From the NCBI GenBank assembly GCA_963546395.1, contig CAUUMS010000014.1, positions 1 through 43,283 on the forward strand: a stretch of DNA of 43,283 nt. The letters are read 5' to 3'. The stretch is from Bacteroides_D sp963546395. GTDB lineage: Bacteria > Bacteroidota > Bacteroidia > Bacteroidales > CAJPTX01. Below, piece by piece: positions 25,801-33,751 of the stretch; position 1 is the first letter of the stretch; each line of letters starts with the position of its first letter. A program made the position numbers and the translations under genes. Under the pieces are notes generated by a model. The model was not told where the DNA came from and did no database searches. It was given only the letters and a program-made list of their open reading frames with translations.

Positions 25801-27268
25801 CACCAAGGCCTGGGAGAACGGTAAGGTGCTGGGTGATGCCCTGATTGCCGACTACCGCAAGCGTCATAACGACTCATTGCCGCGCAAGGTGAGCTTCACC
25901 CTCTGGAGTAGTAGCTTCATCGAGAGTGAGGGCTCTACCGTGGCTGAGATCCTATACATGCTGGGGGTTGAACCAGTGCGCGACCGCATGGGCCGCGTGC
26001 AGGACGTACGTCTGATCCCCATGGAGGAGTTGGGTCGCCCACGTATCGACGTGGTCGTGCAGACCTCCGGTCAGCTACGTGATATTGCCGCTTCGCGTTT
26101 GTTCCTCATCCAGAAGGCCGTCGAGCTGGTGGCAAGCAATAAGGAAGAGGATGAGGCGAGCAACTTTATACTCACCGGCATCAAAGAGGCCGAGGCCTTG
26201 CTCTTGGAAAAGGGGGTACCACCTGCTATGGCGCGTAATCTCGCCACGGCACGTGTCTTTGGCGGACTGAATGGAGCCTACGGCACAGGCATACAGCCCA
26301 TGGTCGAGGCCGGCGATCGCTGGGAAGAGCGTTCGCAGATCGCTGATGTGTACCTCAATAACATGGGGGCCATCTACGGGGCGCACGAGCAGTGGGGCGA
26401 TTTCACCAAGGGGCTCTTCGAGGCCGCTCTCAAGCGCACTGATGTCGTGGTGCAGCCGCGGCAGAGCAACTCCTGGGGAGCCCTAAGCCTCGATCACGTC
26501 TACGAGTTCATGGGGGGACTCTCCCTGGCCGTCGAGCGTGTCACGGGCAAGGATCCCGAGGCCTACTTCACCGATTTGCGTAATCGCTATCGGGTGCGTA
26601 CCCAGGAGCTCAAGCAGGCCATAGGTGTCGAGGCTCGCACTACGCTCCTCAATCCTAAGTACGTGGGCGAATTCATCAAGGAGGGAGCTGGGGCTGCGGA
26701 TGGGATTAGCGAGACGCTGCTCAACACCTACGCCTGGAACGTGATGAAGCCCTCGGTCATTGACAACGAGCTGTGGGATGCCCTTTATGACATGTACGTG
26801 CTCGACAATCAGCATCTTGGCACGGTGGAATTCTTTGAGCGGGTGAACCCGGCGGCTCTCCAAGGCTATACAGCCGCTATGATGGAGACCATTCGTAAGG
26901 GCTTCTGGAAAGCTACCCCTGAGCAGCGGGCCCGCATCGCCGAGCTGCATGCCCAGTCGGTAGCCAAGTCGGGTGCTGGATGTAGCGGCATGGTGTGTGA
27001 CAACAAGCCGCTGCGTGAGTTCATCGGGCAGCAGCTGAGCAACAACGATCTGTCTGCCCAGTACGAGAAGGCCGTCGAGGATGTGCGTACAGCCAAGGAG
27101 GTCGTTGACAACCCCAATGCTAAGGTTCTCAAGAAGGAAGAGCTCTCGTTGCAACGCAACAGCAACAAGGTCTCTACGGACAACATCGTCTGGATAGCTG
27201 TTGGGGTGGCGGCACTGCTGGTCATTGCCTTTGTGCTCATTCGCCGTAGGAATCGTCATGCGGCCTAG
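22814..27268 (+). CDS. hmuS: HmuS, CobN/magnesium-chelatase-like membrane-anchored protein
   Basis: A 1484-residue protein of the CobN/BchH/ChlH large-subunit family, part of hmu operons. The CobN signature HFGTHGSLEF starts at His541 (His545 and Glu549 in the motif). An N-terminal helix (residues about 5-26) and a C-terminal helix (IVWIAVGVAALLVIAFVLI, followed by RRRNRHAA) suggest that the bulk lies in the periplasm, anchored at both ends. Cobaltochelatase needs ATPase partners that are not encoded here; recent work on Bacteroides HmuS proposes removal of iron from haem, and I give that as family knowledge. Residues about 790-915 form a low-complexity insert rich in Met/Gly/Pro, then Lys/Ala/Ser repeats (KKADGKSGASAS twice), then Met/Gly/Pro again. 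Confidence 0.92.
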   Translation: MKRKFTVGLLAVVLVGLGVAAFVLLRPRPVRVALVNMPSFMVGRMMLAVDRENVELVNEQECAKLAGYDAVIAFGMGLHWTDEDREQVRALDAKHIPYMVMMPTTPDNELNSIDSAKRSVLIAYLLGGGTSNFRSGFNYLRQEVLGKSLRTGTIEEPIRYAGDLLFAKNEEDRAFSSVAEFQEYYKDHGYKEGAPKVALLTGMIGPFNANRDFLDSIIVGLESAGMNVYPMSTGEKRIEFLREVSPDVVLYFPHGRIAAGRSAEAEAWFKERNIPLMAPLLLVAEYDQWMADPQGLFGGILSQSVVTPEIDGAIEPYAIVAMEERPDGLKLFQAIRDRLPVFCNMVRKYVDLKRKPNAEKRLAIFYYKGPGQNTLVAQGIEVVPSLYNVLKHLQSEGYNVDGLPATVEEFQQQLMERAPLFNSYAEGKISGFLTSGYPAFIQADSLDAWLHRTLTPSQYDSVVKKNGAVPGRFNVVESEGKEQLAVARISYGNVVLMPQPGVGGGENDFNMVHGSVPVPSYIYMGAYMWARNAFGADAIMHFGTHGSLEFIHGKQVALSSNDFTDRLVYDLPHMYYYTTANIGEAIIAKRRSYAQTISYLAPPFMNTDLEGEVAEIVRAGEQYMAKEQDDDALGAKIKRMAVKAGYHRDLKLDSNLSVPFKRDEVEMLLDFVQELAAAKIPGGMYVTGVPFIPAKIESSVELLSIDPVAYALSQVDVVRGKVTERQIRKEAFYTANYINRASRIVKKLRATRSTTLEKNLQLLGISPKEWALYQSYVAYRQRMAERSKSMMGMMGGMPSGMGGKPMGMPSGAMGMGKPSGQGAPMGGMASAQGTDTAKKADGKSGASASGKKKADGKSGASASKKGAGAQGSASADQAAAPKAAGSESMAMPKGGMPSGAPMGGMAQMPAGDNADEFTPEQVQLCEALAVLESAVNKMGFYEQALLTSPKLELASTANAFSGGYTAPSPGGDYIASPAVLPTGRNLYSIDPERTPTTKAWENGKVLGDALIADYRKRHNDSLPRKVSFTLWSSSFIESEGSTVAEILYMLGVEPVRDRMGRVQDVRLIPMEELGRPRIDVVVQTSGQLRDIAASRLFLIQKAVELVASNKEEDEASNFILTGIKEAEALLLEKGVPPAMARNLATARVFGGLNGAYGTGIQPMVEAGDRWEERSQIADVYLNNMGAIYGAHEQWGDFTKGLFEAALKRTDVVVQPRQSNSWGALSLDHVYEFMGGLSLAVERVTGKDPEAYFTDLRNRYRVRTQELKQAIGVEARTTLLNPKYVGEFIKEGAGAADGISETLLNTYAWNVMKPSVIDNELWDALYDMYVLDNQHLGTVEFFERVNPAALQGYTAAMMETIRKGFWKATPEQRARIAELHAQSVAKSGAGCSGMVCDNKPLREFIGQQLSNNDLSAQYEKAVEDVRTAKEVVDNPNAKVLKKEELSLQRNSNKVSTDNIVWIAVGVAALLVIAFVLIRRRNRHAA

Positions 27269-27335
27269 CCTCAGGTCTCTTCAGGCAGACCCATTGCCTG
27301 GGGTGAAGTCTTAGGGGGAGAGCTCAGTCACAGCC

Positions 27336-28097
27336 ATGAGTACTATATTTCTGCTCGTTAGCTGTTTTGCGCTACTGAAACTGCTCATCGAGGAGGCTCA
27401 GCGCCCCTCGATGAGCCTCCGCCTGGCGCATGCTGCCATCTTTGCCCTCTTCGTGGTGCTCATTCAGCCCGTCTGCCTCTCGATAAGCAAGGTCGCAGTC
27501 GACACATTCCTCAACTCTGCCAGCCGTCTCAACGACCTGGCCCTGCTGGCCCTGCTGGATTTTTCCATGACGGCAGGCCTGCTCACCGCCACTGATGTGC
27601 GCTGGCCCAATGCCCGTAGGCTCCGCTATTTCGGCCTCCTGGCTATGGTGCGTGACGGGTTGCACAAAATGATACCCTTGTTTCCACCCGTCCTGGCCTT
27701 CTTTGCCCTGTTTTACTTCCGCGTGCTACTCCTTTTCAAGCTGCCAGGCTTCTCGTTCTGGGGTGTCACGCTCGTGCTGGCCGCGGTCGTATTTGCCCTC
27801 ATTCTCTTCGCCCCCGCCATATGCCGTGCCCTCTACGTGCAAGGCAAGGAGGCATTAACGTTCAGCCTCTTCATCTTCGCCGTGGTAGTCGTCGCCAATG
27901 TGTACTCACCCCAGAGCAGGCTCATTGCAGCCTGGGACAATAGCATAGGGGAGGAGTTGATGCATGCCGGCCTGCTGGTAGGTGCCTTAGCCCTACTCGC
28001 ATCGGTGGGCTACCTGGTGGACAGCCGTAGGGCCAAGGGAAAGCGCACAGGGGGAGCGAAGACCCCACTTCCGCTGAAAAACAGATCCTCCATCTGA
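27336..28097 (+). CDS. hmuT: HmuT, small polytopic membrane protein of the hmu operon
   Basis: A 253-residue hydrophobic protein with about five or six membrane segments (for example AAIFALFVVLIQPVCLSI, FFALFYFRVLLLFKL, GVTLVLAAVVFALILFAPAI, FIFAVVVVANVY) and a basic C-terminal tail. I recognise no catalytic motif. The assignment as HmuT rests on its place between hmuS and the ExbB-like hmuU, the order in P. gingivalis. It may help HmuS or haem pass the inner membrane, which is inference. A 67-base gap with a small hairpin (27282-27300) separates it from hmuS. Confidence 0.75.
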   Translation: MSTIFLLVSCFALLKLLIEEAQRPSMSLRLAHAAIFALFVVLIQPVCLSISKVAVDTFLNSASRLNDLALLALLDFSMTAGLLTATDVRWPNARRLRYFGLLAMVRDGLHKMIPLFPPVLAFFALFYFRVLLLFKLPGFSFWGVTLVLAAVVFALILFAPAICRALYVQGKEALTFSLFIFAVVVVANVYSPQSRLIAAWDNSIGEELMHAGLLVGALALLASVGYLVDSRRAKGKRTGGAKTPLPLKNRSSI

Positions 28098-28140
28098 TAC
28101 CCAACCGTTGGGCCCAAGGCCCGCAATTACCCGATAGCGT

Positions 28141-28728
28141 ATGCAGTACATTACTGACATCATGTTCTGGATCTCGAACGGCCTGCTCATCCCCGTCGTC
28201 GTGGGTCTGGTGGTGCTGTTCCTGCTCTCGATCCTCATACTGGGGGGCATCTTCTCATCGAATCAACGCCATCGGCGCATGGTGAAGAAGTACGAGCCCC
28301 TGTTCATGCTGGTGCGCTCCGAGGGGGTGAACGTGCTACGCCCGACCCTTGAGGAAGCCCACGGGGCCACCCCTTTCGAGCGTGTGGCGTGGCAGCTATT
28401 CGATGCCTCGGCGCACGAGCGCGACTATCTCATCGCCCGTTACGACCTGGAGAGCGAAAAGTCGCTATCCACCCCGAAGCTGCTCACCAAGTTCGGGCCA
28501 ATACTCGGCCTCATGGGTACCCTGATTCCCATGGGCCCCGCCCTCGTGGGACTAAGCTCCGGCGACATGGCCACCATGGCCTACAACATGCAGGTGGCCT
28601 TTGCCACCACGGTACTTGGCATGTTCGCCTCTGGGGTCGGCTACCTGGCCTTGCAGATGCTACGCCGTTACCGCCAGCGGGCGCTCATATGGCTCGATTA
28701 CCTGAATGATGCGATGAGCCATGAGTAG
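28141..28728 (+). CDS. hmuU: HmuU, MotA/TolQ/ExbB-family proton-channel-like protein
   Basis: A 195-residue protein with an N-terminal membrane helix (LLIPVVVGLVVLFLLSILILGGIF), a cytoplasmic stretch, and two later helices (KFGPILGLMGTLIPMGPALVGL and VAFATTVLGMFASGVGYLAL) that match the MotA/TolQ/ExbB core. Such proteins form the channel half of proton-driven motors that energise outer-membrane or periplasmic partners. Its last eight bases overlap the start of hmuV, so the two are translationally coupled and likely form a complex. Together they may supply mechanical energy to HmuS or HmuR; that link is inferred from operon order only. Confidence 0.85.
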   Translation: MQYITDIMFWISNGLLIPVVVGLVVLFLLSILILGGIFSSNQRHRRMVKKYEPLFMLVRSEGVNVLRPTLEEAHGATPFERVAWQLFDASAHERDYLIARYDLESEKSLSTPKLLTKFGPILGLMGTLIPMGPALVGLSSGDMATMAYNMQVAFATTVLGMFASGVGYLALQMLRRYRQRALIWLDYLNDAMSHE

Positions 28729-29050
28729 GAAACGCCGATTCACTGAGGAGGATACCGATCCGTCGAGCCTCCTCTCAAACATGTTTGACATCGCCATGGT
28801 CTTTGCCCTGGCCCTCATGGTGGCCCTGGTGACCAAGTACAACATGACGGAGCTCTTCATGCAGCAGGATTTCACCATGATTAAAAATCCGGGCCAGGAT
28901 AACATGGAGATCATCATGAAGAAGGGGGAGAAGGTCGAGCGTTACAAACCCTCTGAGCAGAACGATTCCCAGTCCAAGAGCAAGGGAAAGCGCGTCGGGA
29001 TCGCCTACCAGCTCGAGGACGGACAGATCATCTACGTGCCTGAAGAGTAG
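28721..29050 (+). CDS. hmuV: HmuV, DUF2149 membrane protein
   Basis: A 109-residue protein with the DUF2149 pattern: an acidic N-terminus (EEDTDPSSLLSNMFDIAMVF), a single membrane helix (about residues 19-38) and a small soluble C-terminal domain. The topology is like ExbD/TolR, the partner of ExbB/TolQ, although sequence similarity is not obvious. It overlaps hmuU by eight bases and is the last gene before a clear terminator, so it closes the hmu operon. Role as the ExbD-like half of a HmuUV motor is inference. Confidence 0.8.
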   Translation: MSRKRRFTEEDTDPSSLLSNMFDIAMVFALALMVALVTKYNMTELFMQQDFTMIKNPGQDNMEIIMKKGEKVERYKPSEQNDSQSKSKGKRVGIAYQLEDGQIIYVPEE

Positions 29051-29113
29051 CTCATTCTTCGGCAAAATTTCTAACTTGCGTCGCTTTTGCCCGGGTTTGA
29101 TAGACCCAGGGAG

Positions 29114-29151
29114 GGTCGTCCTGCCTTTCTAGATCGGCGGGGCGACCTTTT
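29114..29151 (+). terminator. Rho-independent terminator of the hmu operon
   Basis: Bases 29114-29125 pair with 29136-29147 (12 bp, two G-T pairs), with a 10-base loop and a TTTT tract right after. It lies 63 bases past the hmuV stop. Confidence 0.8.
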
Positions 29152-29179
29152 GGGCTGAAATTGTATGAGGCACTAACAC

Positions 29180-29187
29180 CAATTTTG
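29180..29187 (+). promoter_or_regulatory. Weak -7 box upstream of hppA
   Basis: CAATTTTG differs by one base from TAnnTTTG and lies 8 bases before the hppA ATG, which would give an almost leaderless mRNA. The nearest TTG (29161-29163) is 16 bases away, shorter than usual. Confidence 0.35.
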
Positions 29188-29195
29188 CGGAGTAT

Positions 29196-31412
29196 ATGAT
29201 TTTAACAAATCCGATATTTTGGCTCGTACCTTCTGCCGCGGTAGTTGCACTGCTATTTGCGTGGTACTTCTTCCGCTCCATGATGCGAGCTGACGAGGGC
29301 ACACCACGCATGCGCGAGATCGCCCTCTACGTGCGGCGGGGGGCCATGTCCTACCTGCGTCAGCAGTACAAGGTAGTGGCGGTGGCTTTTGTCGTACTGG
29401 CCGCCTTCTTCTCCATCCTCGCCTACGGGTTCCACGTGCAGAATGGATGGGTGCCATTCGCCTTCATCACCGGGGGATTCTTCTCGGCGCTGGCCGGCTA
29501 CATCGGCATGCGCACGGCCACCTATGCGTCGGCGCGCACTGCACATGCTGCCAGCAAGTCGCTCAACGGGGGTCTACGTGTGGCCTTCCGCTCCGGGGCT
29601 GTTATGGGCCTCGTGGTGGTGGGGCTTGGGCTGCTCGACATCTCCATCTGGTATCTGCTACTCAACTATTTCGTAGAGTCGCCTGACGAGGGCCATAAGC
29701 TCATTATGATCACCACCACCATGCTCACCTTTGGCATGGGAGCCTCTACGCAGGCACTCTTTGCCCGCGTCGGTGGGGGTATCTACACCAAGGCAGCCGA
29801 CGTGGGTGCCGACTTGGTGGGTAAGGTCGAGGTGGGTATTCCTGAGGATGATCCTCGCAACCCGGCGACCATTGCCGACAACGTGGGTGACAACGTGGGC
29901 GACGTGGCTGGTATGGGGGCCGACCTCTATGAGAGCTACTGTGGTTCCATCCTGGCGACAGCGGCTCTTGGTGCCTCGGCCTTCATGAGCAAGGGTCTCG
30001 ACGTGCAGTTCCGGGCCGTCATCGCCCCCATGATCATTGCCGCGGTGGGCATCCTGCTCTCCGTGGTGGGCATCTTCCTAGTGCGTACCCGCGAGGGGGC
30101 CAACATGCGGCAGCTCCTCGGCTCGCTCAATCTGGGTATCAACGTCAGCGGCCTGCTCATTGCCATCAGCACGTTCGTCATCCTCTGGGCCCTTGGGCTT
30201 GAGAACTGGCAGTACATCGCCTGCTCCGTGGTTGTAGGCCTCCTGGTGGGCATCGTCATCGGTAAGTCCACCGAGTACTACACCTCTCACTCCTACCGTC
30301 CCACGCAGCGCGTCAGCGAGAGTGCCCAGATGGGCCATGCCACCGTGATTATATCCGGGACAGGTCTAGGCATGGTCTCCACCGCCGTTCCGGTAATTGC
30401 CGTCGTGCTCGGCATCACGTTCTCGTACCTATTTGCCTCGGGCTTCGATTTCAACAACTTTGGCATGGGGCTCTACGGCATCGGCATTGCCGCCGTGGGT
30501 ATGCTCTCCACGCTGGGTATCACCCTGGCCACTGATGCTTACGGCCCCATCGCGGACAATGCGGGTGGCAACGCCGAGATGAGCGGCCTCGACCCCGAGG
30601 TGCGTAAGCGTACCGATGCGCTCGACGCGCTGGGTAACACCACCGCCGCCACGGGGAAGGGCTTTGCCATTGGCTCCGCAGCTCTTACGGCCCTGGCCCT
30701 GTTGGCCTCCTACATCGATGAGATAAAAATCGGCATGCTCCGACTCCTCGAGCAGGGGAAGGCCATCACCACACTCCCGCATCTCAACCTCGACGTGGAA
30801 ACGGTGCGTAACGCATCCATCCAGCAGTTCATGGACTGGTTCGGGGTTAACCTCATGAATTACAAGGTGCTCGTGGGCGTCTTCATCGGAGCCATGCTAG
30901 CCTTCCTCTTCACCGGGCTCACCATGAATGCTGTGGGGCGTGCCGCCCAGAAGATGGTGGAGGAGGTGCGTCGCCAGTTCCGCGAAATCAAGGGCATACT
31001 TAAGGGTGAAGCCACGCCCGACTACGCGCGGTGCGTCTCCATCTCCACCCGTGGGGCGCAGGTAGAGATGATCCTTCCCTCCTCGCTAGCCATCCTGATC
31101 CCCATCGTCACGGGTATTATCTTTGGTGTGGCCGGAGTCATGGGGCTGCTGATTGGTGGCCTCGGCGCAGGCTTCGTGCTCGCTATCTTCATGGCCAATG
31201 CGGGCGGAGCTTGGGACAATGCCAAGAAGTACATCGAGGAGGGCCACTTTGGAGGTAAAGGCGGTGAGGCTCACAAGGCTTCCGTGACGGGTGATACGGT
31301 GGGCGACCCCTTCAAGGACACCTCGGGGCCCAGCCTCAACATCCTCATCAAGCTTATGAGCATGGTCTCCATCGTCATGGCTGGCCTCACGGCGGCGTTC
31401 AGCCTCCTCTAG
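29196..31412 (+). CDS. hppA: Membrane-bound K+-dependent-type pyrophosphatase
   Basis: The 738-residue polytopic enzyme hydrolyses cytoplasmic pyrophosphate and pumps H+ or Na+ across the inner membrane. The substrate-binding signature DDPRNPATIADNVGDNVGD lies near residues 218-236. The second conserved block is GNTTAATGKG, starting at Gly480. Alanine at 484 and glycine at 487 are the residues of the K+-dependent subclass; K+-independent enzymes have Lys and Thr there. The transported ion cannot be told from these motifs. About 15-16 membrane segments are evident. It is monocistronic, with a terminator on either side. Confidence 0.95.
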   Translation: MILTNPIFWLVPSAAVVALLFAWYFFRSMMRADEGTPRMREIALYVRRGAMSYLRQQYKVVAVAFVVLAAFFSILAYGFHVQNGWVPFAFITGGFFSALAGYIGMRTATYASARTAHAASKSLNGGLRVAFRSGAVMGLVVVGLGLLDISIWYLLLNYFVESPDEGHKLIMITTTMLTFGMGASTQALFARVGGGIYTKAADVGADLVGKVEVGIPEDDPRNPATIADNVGDNVGDVAGMGADLYESYCGSILATAALGASAFMSKGLDVQFRAVIAPMIIAAVGILLSVVGIFLVRTREGANMRQLLGSLNLGINVSGLLIAISTFVILWALGLENWQYIACSVVVGLLVGIVIGKSTEYYTSHSYRPTQRVSESAQMGHATVIISGTGLGMVSTAVPVIAVVLGITFSYLFASGFDFNNFGMGLYGIGIAAVGMLSTLGITLATDAYGPIADNAGGNAEMSGLDPEVRKRTDALDALGNTTAATGKGFAIGSAALTALALLASYIDEIKIGMLRLLEQGKAITTLPHLNLDVETVRNASIQQFMDWFGVNLMNYKVLVGVFIGAMLAFLFTGLTMNAVGRAAQKMVEEVRRQFREIKGILKGEATPDYARCVSISTRGAQVEMILPSSLAILIPIVTGIIFGVAGVMGLLIGGLGAGFVLAIFMANAGGAWDNAKKYIEEGHFGGKGGEAHKASVTGDTVGDPFKDTSGPSLNILIKLMSMVSIVMAGLTAAFSLL

Positions 31413-31466
31413 CGGCTGGGACGTTGGAATAGCGTGCGTGGGGATAGCTCCCCAGCATTAGTTCTA

Positions 31467-31506
31467 GGGCTGGGCTGCATCATCCGATGCAGCCCAGCCC
31501 TTTTTT
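31467..31506 (+). terminator. Strong rho-independent terminator after hppA
   Basis: A perfect 15-bp stem (31467-31481 with 31486-31500), a 4-base loop ATCC and six T residues form a textbook terminator 54 bases past the hppA stop. Confidence 0.95.
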
Positions 31507-31800
31507 ACATCAGCGTCTCTTGCCCTTTGCCTGTGCCACGAACCGCTACCGCATCTTGCGCTGTGGCTCACGTTTTGGGGTGTCTGCCCACCTCCTGTGC
31601 GCTGGGCACAATCCGGTAGTCCCCGTGCGAATCGGGCTCAACTGTAAACGGGCCCTGGTGCTCTTGCGCAGGTGCTACCGTCCACCATGCTCTTTGCCAT
31701 GACTCAGCGTGCGCAGATGTGGCCCGAGCGCATACCACCCGCATCTGCGGGCCGCATGCGGAAGCTAGGTGTGGAGCGTGGGTGTTGGTTGGGGGCGTGA
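31507..31800. other. About 290 bases with no supported gene
   Basis: This stretch lies between the hppA terminator and the stop of the convergent lnt gene. A stem of 8 bp (31712-31719 with 31742-31749) with a 22-base loop may help end lnt transcripts, but there is no T-run. No coding frame or RNA gene is convincing. Confidence 0.5.
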
Positions 31801-33441
31801 TTACGCAGCCTCAGGCGTAGCCCGCCGGCGACGACGCTGGATGATGGTTTGCACCACGAGGTGTAGCACCACCAGTAACGTCATGCCCGAGGCGATGCGC
31901 CCGAGGTAGTCCCCATGCTCTGCGTAGAACGTCAGGCGACGATTGGGCCGCACCTGGGCCCGGAATGCAGAGCGTTCCCACCAGCCCCGCGAGGCCATGA
32001 TGCGTCCCGTGCGATCGATGCTGGCCGAGATGCCCGTGTTGGCCGAGCGCACCATGTCGCGCCGCACCTCTATGCAGCGCAGTTGGGCGTACGAAAGATG
32101 GTGACGCAGCCCCGGCGTGTTGCCCCACCAGGCATCGTTGGTGATCACGGCGAGCACATTCGCGCCACGGCGCACGTACTCGGTGCAGTATTCGCCAAAC
32201 ACCGACTCCCAGCAGATGATCGGGGCCACGCACAGCGTGGGGCTCACGGTGAACACCCGGCGGTGGGGCTCGGTGCCCAGTGAACCCGCCAGGCCCCCCA
32301 GATTGATGCTCGCGGACTCCAGGAAACGGAAATACTCGGGGTAGGGGAGCATCTCCACGCCGACCACCAGCTTCGATTTTATCGCCTCGGCCACTCGCGG
32401 CGAGGTGTCTAGCAGCAGTGCCGCATTGTACGCATCGTACCAGCCCTGCCCATCGCCTAGCTGCCGGGCCGTGGGCGTGCGCATCTCCACACGGGGGTAC
32501 AGGCGTAGCGGGCTAGCCCCAGCTAGCCACTTGGCCTGCGGATGCTGACGCAGGAACTCCCGTATGGATAGGATCTCGGGGTACGTATTCAGCTCGCTCT
32601 CCCACATGGGGGCCGGAATCGAGGTCTCAGGGGTCACAATGAGCTGCGTGCGCGGCGTGATCACCGAATCGGCCAGCCGCAGCATGATGCGCACCTGATC
32701 CATCGAGCTGAGGCTCTCGAACTTCTCATTCCACGGATCGATGGAGGGTTGTAGAATGGCCACCTCGATGGGTTCCTCCTGCATTGCGGCGTTTTCGCGC
32801 TGACGAAGATGTAGGGAGATGGCCGTTGGAATGGCGATGAGAGCTAGCATTCCTATCGCCGCGCACCATCTGCCTCGGCGTTGCCACGTGCGCCAGTTGG
32901 CAATGATACCGTAGAGTGCAACGTTAATCGCTATCGTCCAAACGGTCCCGCCGAGCATGCCCGTGTATTCGTACCATTGGATGAAGCTTAGGCCATTGGC
33001 CCATCCGTTGCCGAGGCTGAGCCAGGGCCACGTGATTTCGGAATTGTGGAAGAAGTATTCAAATGCCACCCACGTCACCAGGAAGGTCACCATGGCAGTG
33101 CCACGTCCCTTGAGCCGCCAGGCCCACAGCGTGCACGTGAGGACGACGGCCATCAGCGCGGCCATCGTGAACACGGCCCCCAGCATGCCGCCCATCGTGG
33201 CACCGGCAATCCACCACACCGCCAGGCCATTCCACACGATGGTGCTGACGTAAAGTTGCAGGTAGGCCCACTTGAGGGGGGGGCGGCGCATGGCCTGATG
33301 CTCGAGCAGGGCAAACCACGGAAGCAGGGCCACGGGAAGCAGGATGCTCGTGCGCAGCAGCCAGGTGAGACCGAGGAGTGCGCCCCCCAGCACGGCGAGC
33401 ACCCAGGGCGAATGTTGCAGTCGATTCGTGAACGCTTTCAT
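31801..33441 (-). CDS. lnt: Apolipoprotein N-acyltransferase
   Basis: A 546-residue inner-membrane enzyme that adds the third acyl chain to lipoproteins. An N-terminal set of membrane helices is followed by a periplasmic carbon-nitrogen-hydrolase domain. The expected catalytic triad is visible as Glu272 (VTPETSIPA), Lys355 (AIKSKLVVGVE) and Cys410 (IICWESVFGEY), and a last helix near residues 510-530 closes the protein. The start at 33441 is supported by a TACCTTTG box only a few bases upstream. Its presence fits a genome with several surface lipoproteins, such as HmuY and the DUF4249 protein here. Confidence 0.94.
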   Translation of the reverse strand: MKAFTNRLQHSPWVLAVLGGALLGLTWLLRTSILLPVALLPWFALLEHQAMRRPPLKWAYLQLYVSTIVWNGLAVWWIAGATMGGMLGAVFTMAALMAVVLTCTLWAWRLKGRGTAMVTFLVTWVAFEYFFHNSEITWPWLSLGNGWANGLSFIQWYEYTGMLGGTVWTIAINVALYGIIANWRTWQRRGRWCAAIGMLALIAIPTAISLHLRQRENAAMQEEPIEVAILQPSIDPWNEKFESLSSMDQVRIMLRLADSVITPRTQLIVTPETSIPAPMWESELNTYPEILSIREFLRQHPQAKWLAGASPLRLYPRVEMRTPTARQLGDGQGWYDAYNAALLLDTSPRVAEAIKSKLVVGVEMLPYPEYFRFLESASINLGGLAGSLGTEPHRRVFTVSPTLCVAPIICWESVFGEYCTEYVRRGANVLAVITNDAWWGNTPGLRHHLSYAQLRCIEVRRDMVRSANTGISASIDRTGRIMASRGWWERSAFRAQVRPNRRLTFYAEHGDYLGRIASGMTLLVVLHLVVQTIIQRRRRRATPEAA

Positions 33442-33446
33442 GGTGG

Positions 33447-33454
33447 CAAAGGTA
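33447..33454 (-). promoter_or_regulatory. -7 promoter box of lnt
   Basis: On the minus strand TACCTTTG lies just five bases from the lnt ATG, so the mRNA would have almost no leader. A -33 element is not obvious. Confidence 0.6.
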
Positions 33455-33581
33455 GGTGCTAATCACGAGATGGTAGAGGCGCGATGCGGCCTTGCTTTGC
33501 GGCCATTTCATGGGGTGCGCGCGTCGTGTGCCCGTGCCCGTTTGGGCGTGAGATGCCATGGCCCCTCTTCGCACCATCGCC

Positions 33582-33623
33582 GTACCAAGTCCGTATTTGG
33601 TAGTACAAATACGGACTTGATAC
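33582..33623. repeat. Interspersed palindromic element, copy B
   Basis: Arms 33582-33599 and 33606-33623 pair at 17 of 18 positions around a 6-base loop. The element resembles copy A at 13882-13931, with CATCGCCGTA before the first arm in both and the shared core CAAATACGG. It lies between the divergent genes lnt and the CHU_C protein gene. Confidence 0.75.
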
Positions 33624-33737
33624 CTCGTTGCTCCGGCGTTACTGTGGTGACGATGGGGCTCCTGTGGCCCATCTACGAGGTTGGGGGGCTGCCATGGGAG
33701 CGGGACGGAATCATGCGGGGGACGTTGGGATATTTAT

Positions 33738-33745
33738 TACCTTTG
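33738..33745 (+). promoter_or_regulatory. -7 promoter box of the CHU_C protein gene
   Basis: TACCTTTG lies six bases before the ATG at 33752, again predicting a nearly leaderless transcript. No -33 TTG is seen at the expected spacing. Confidence 0.6.
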
Positions 33746-33751
33746 TAGCTA

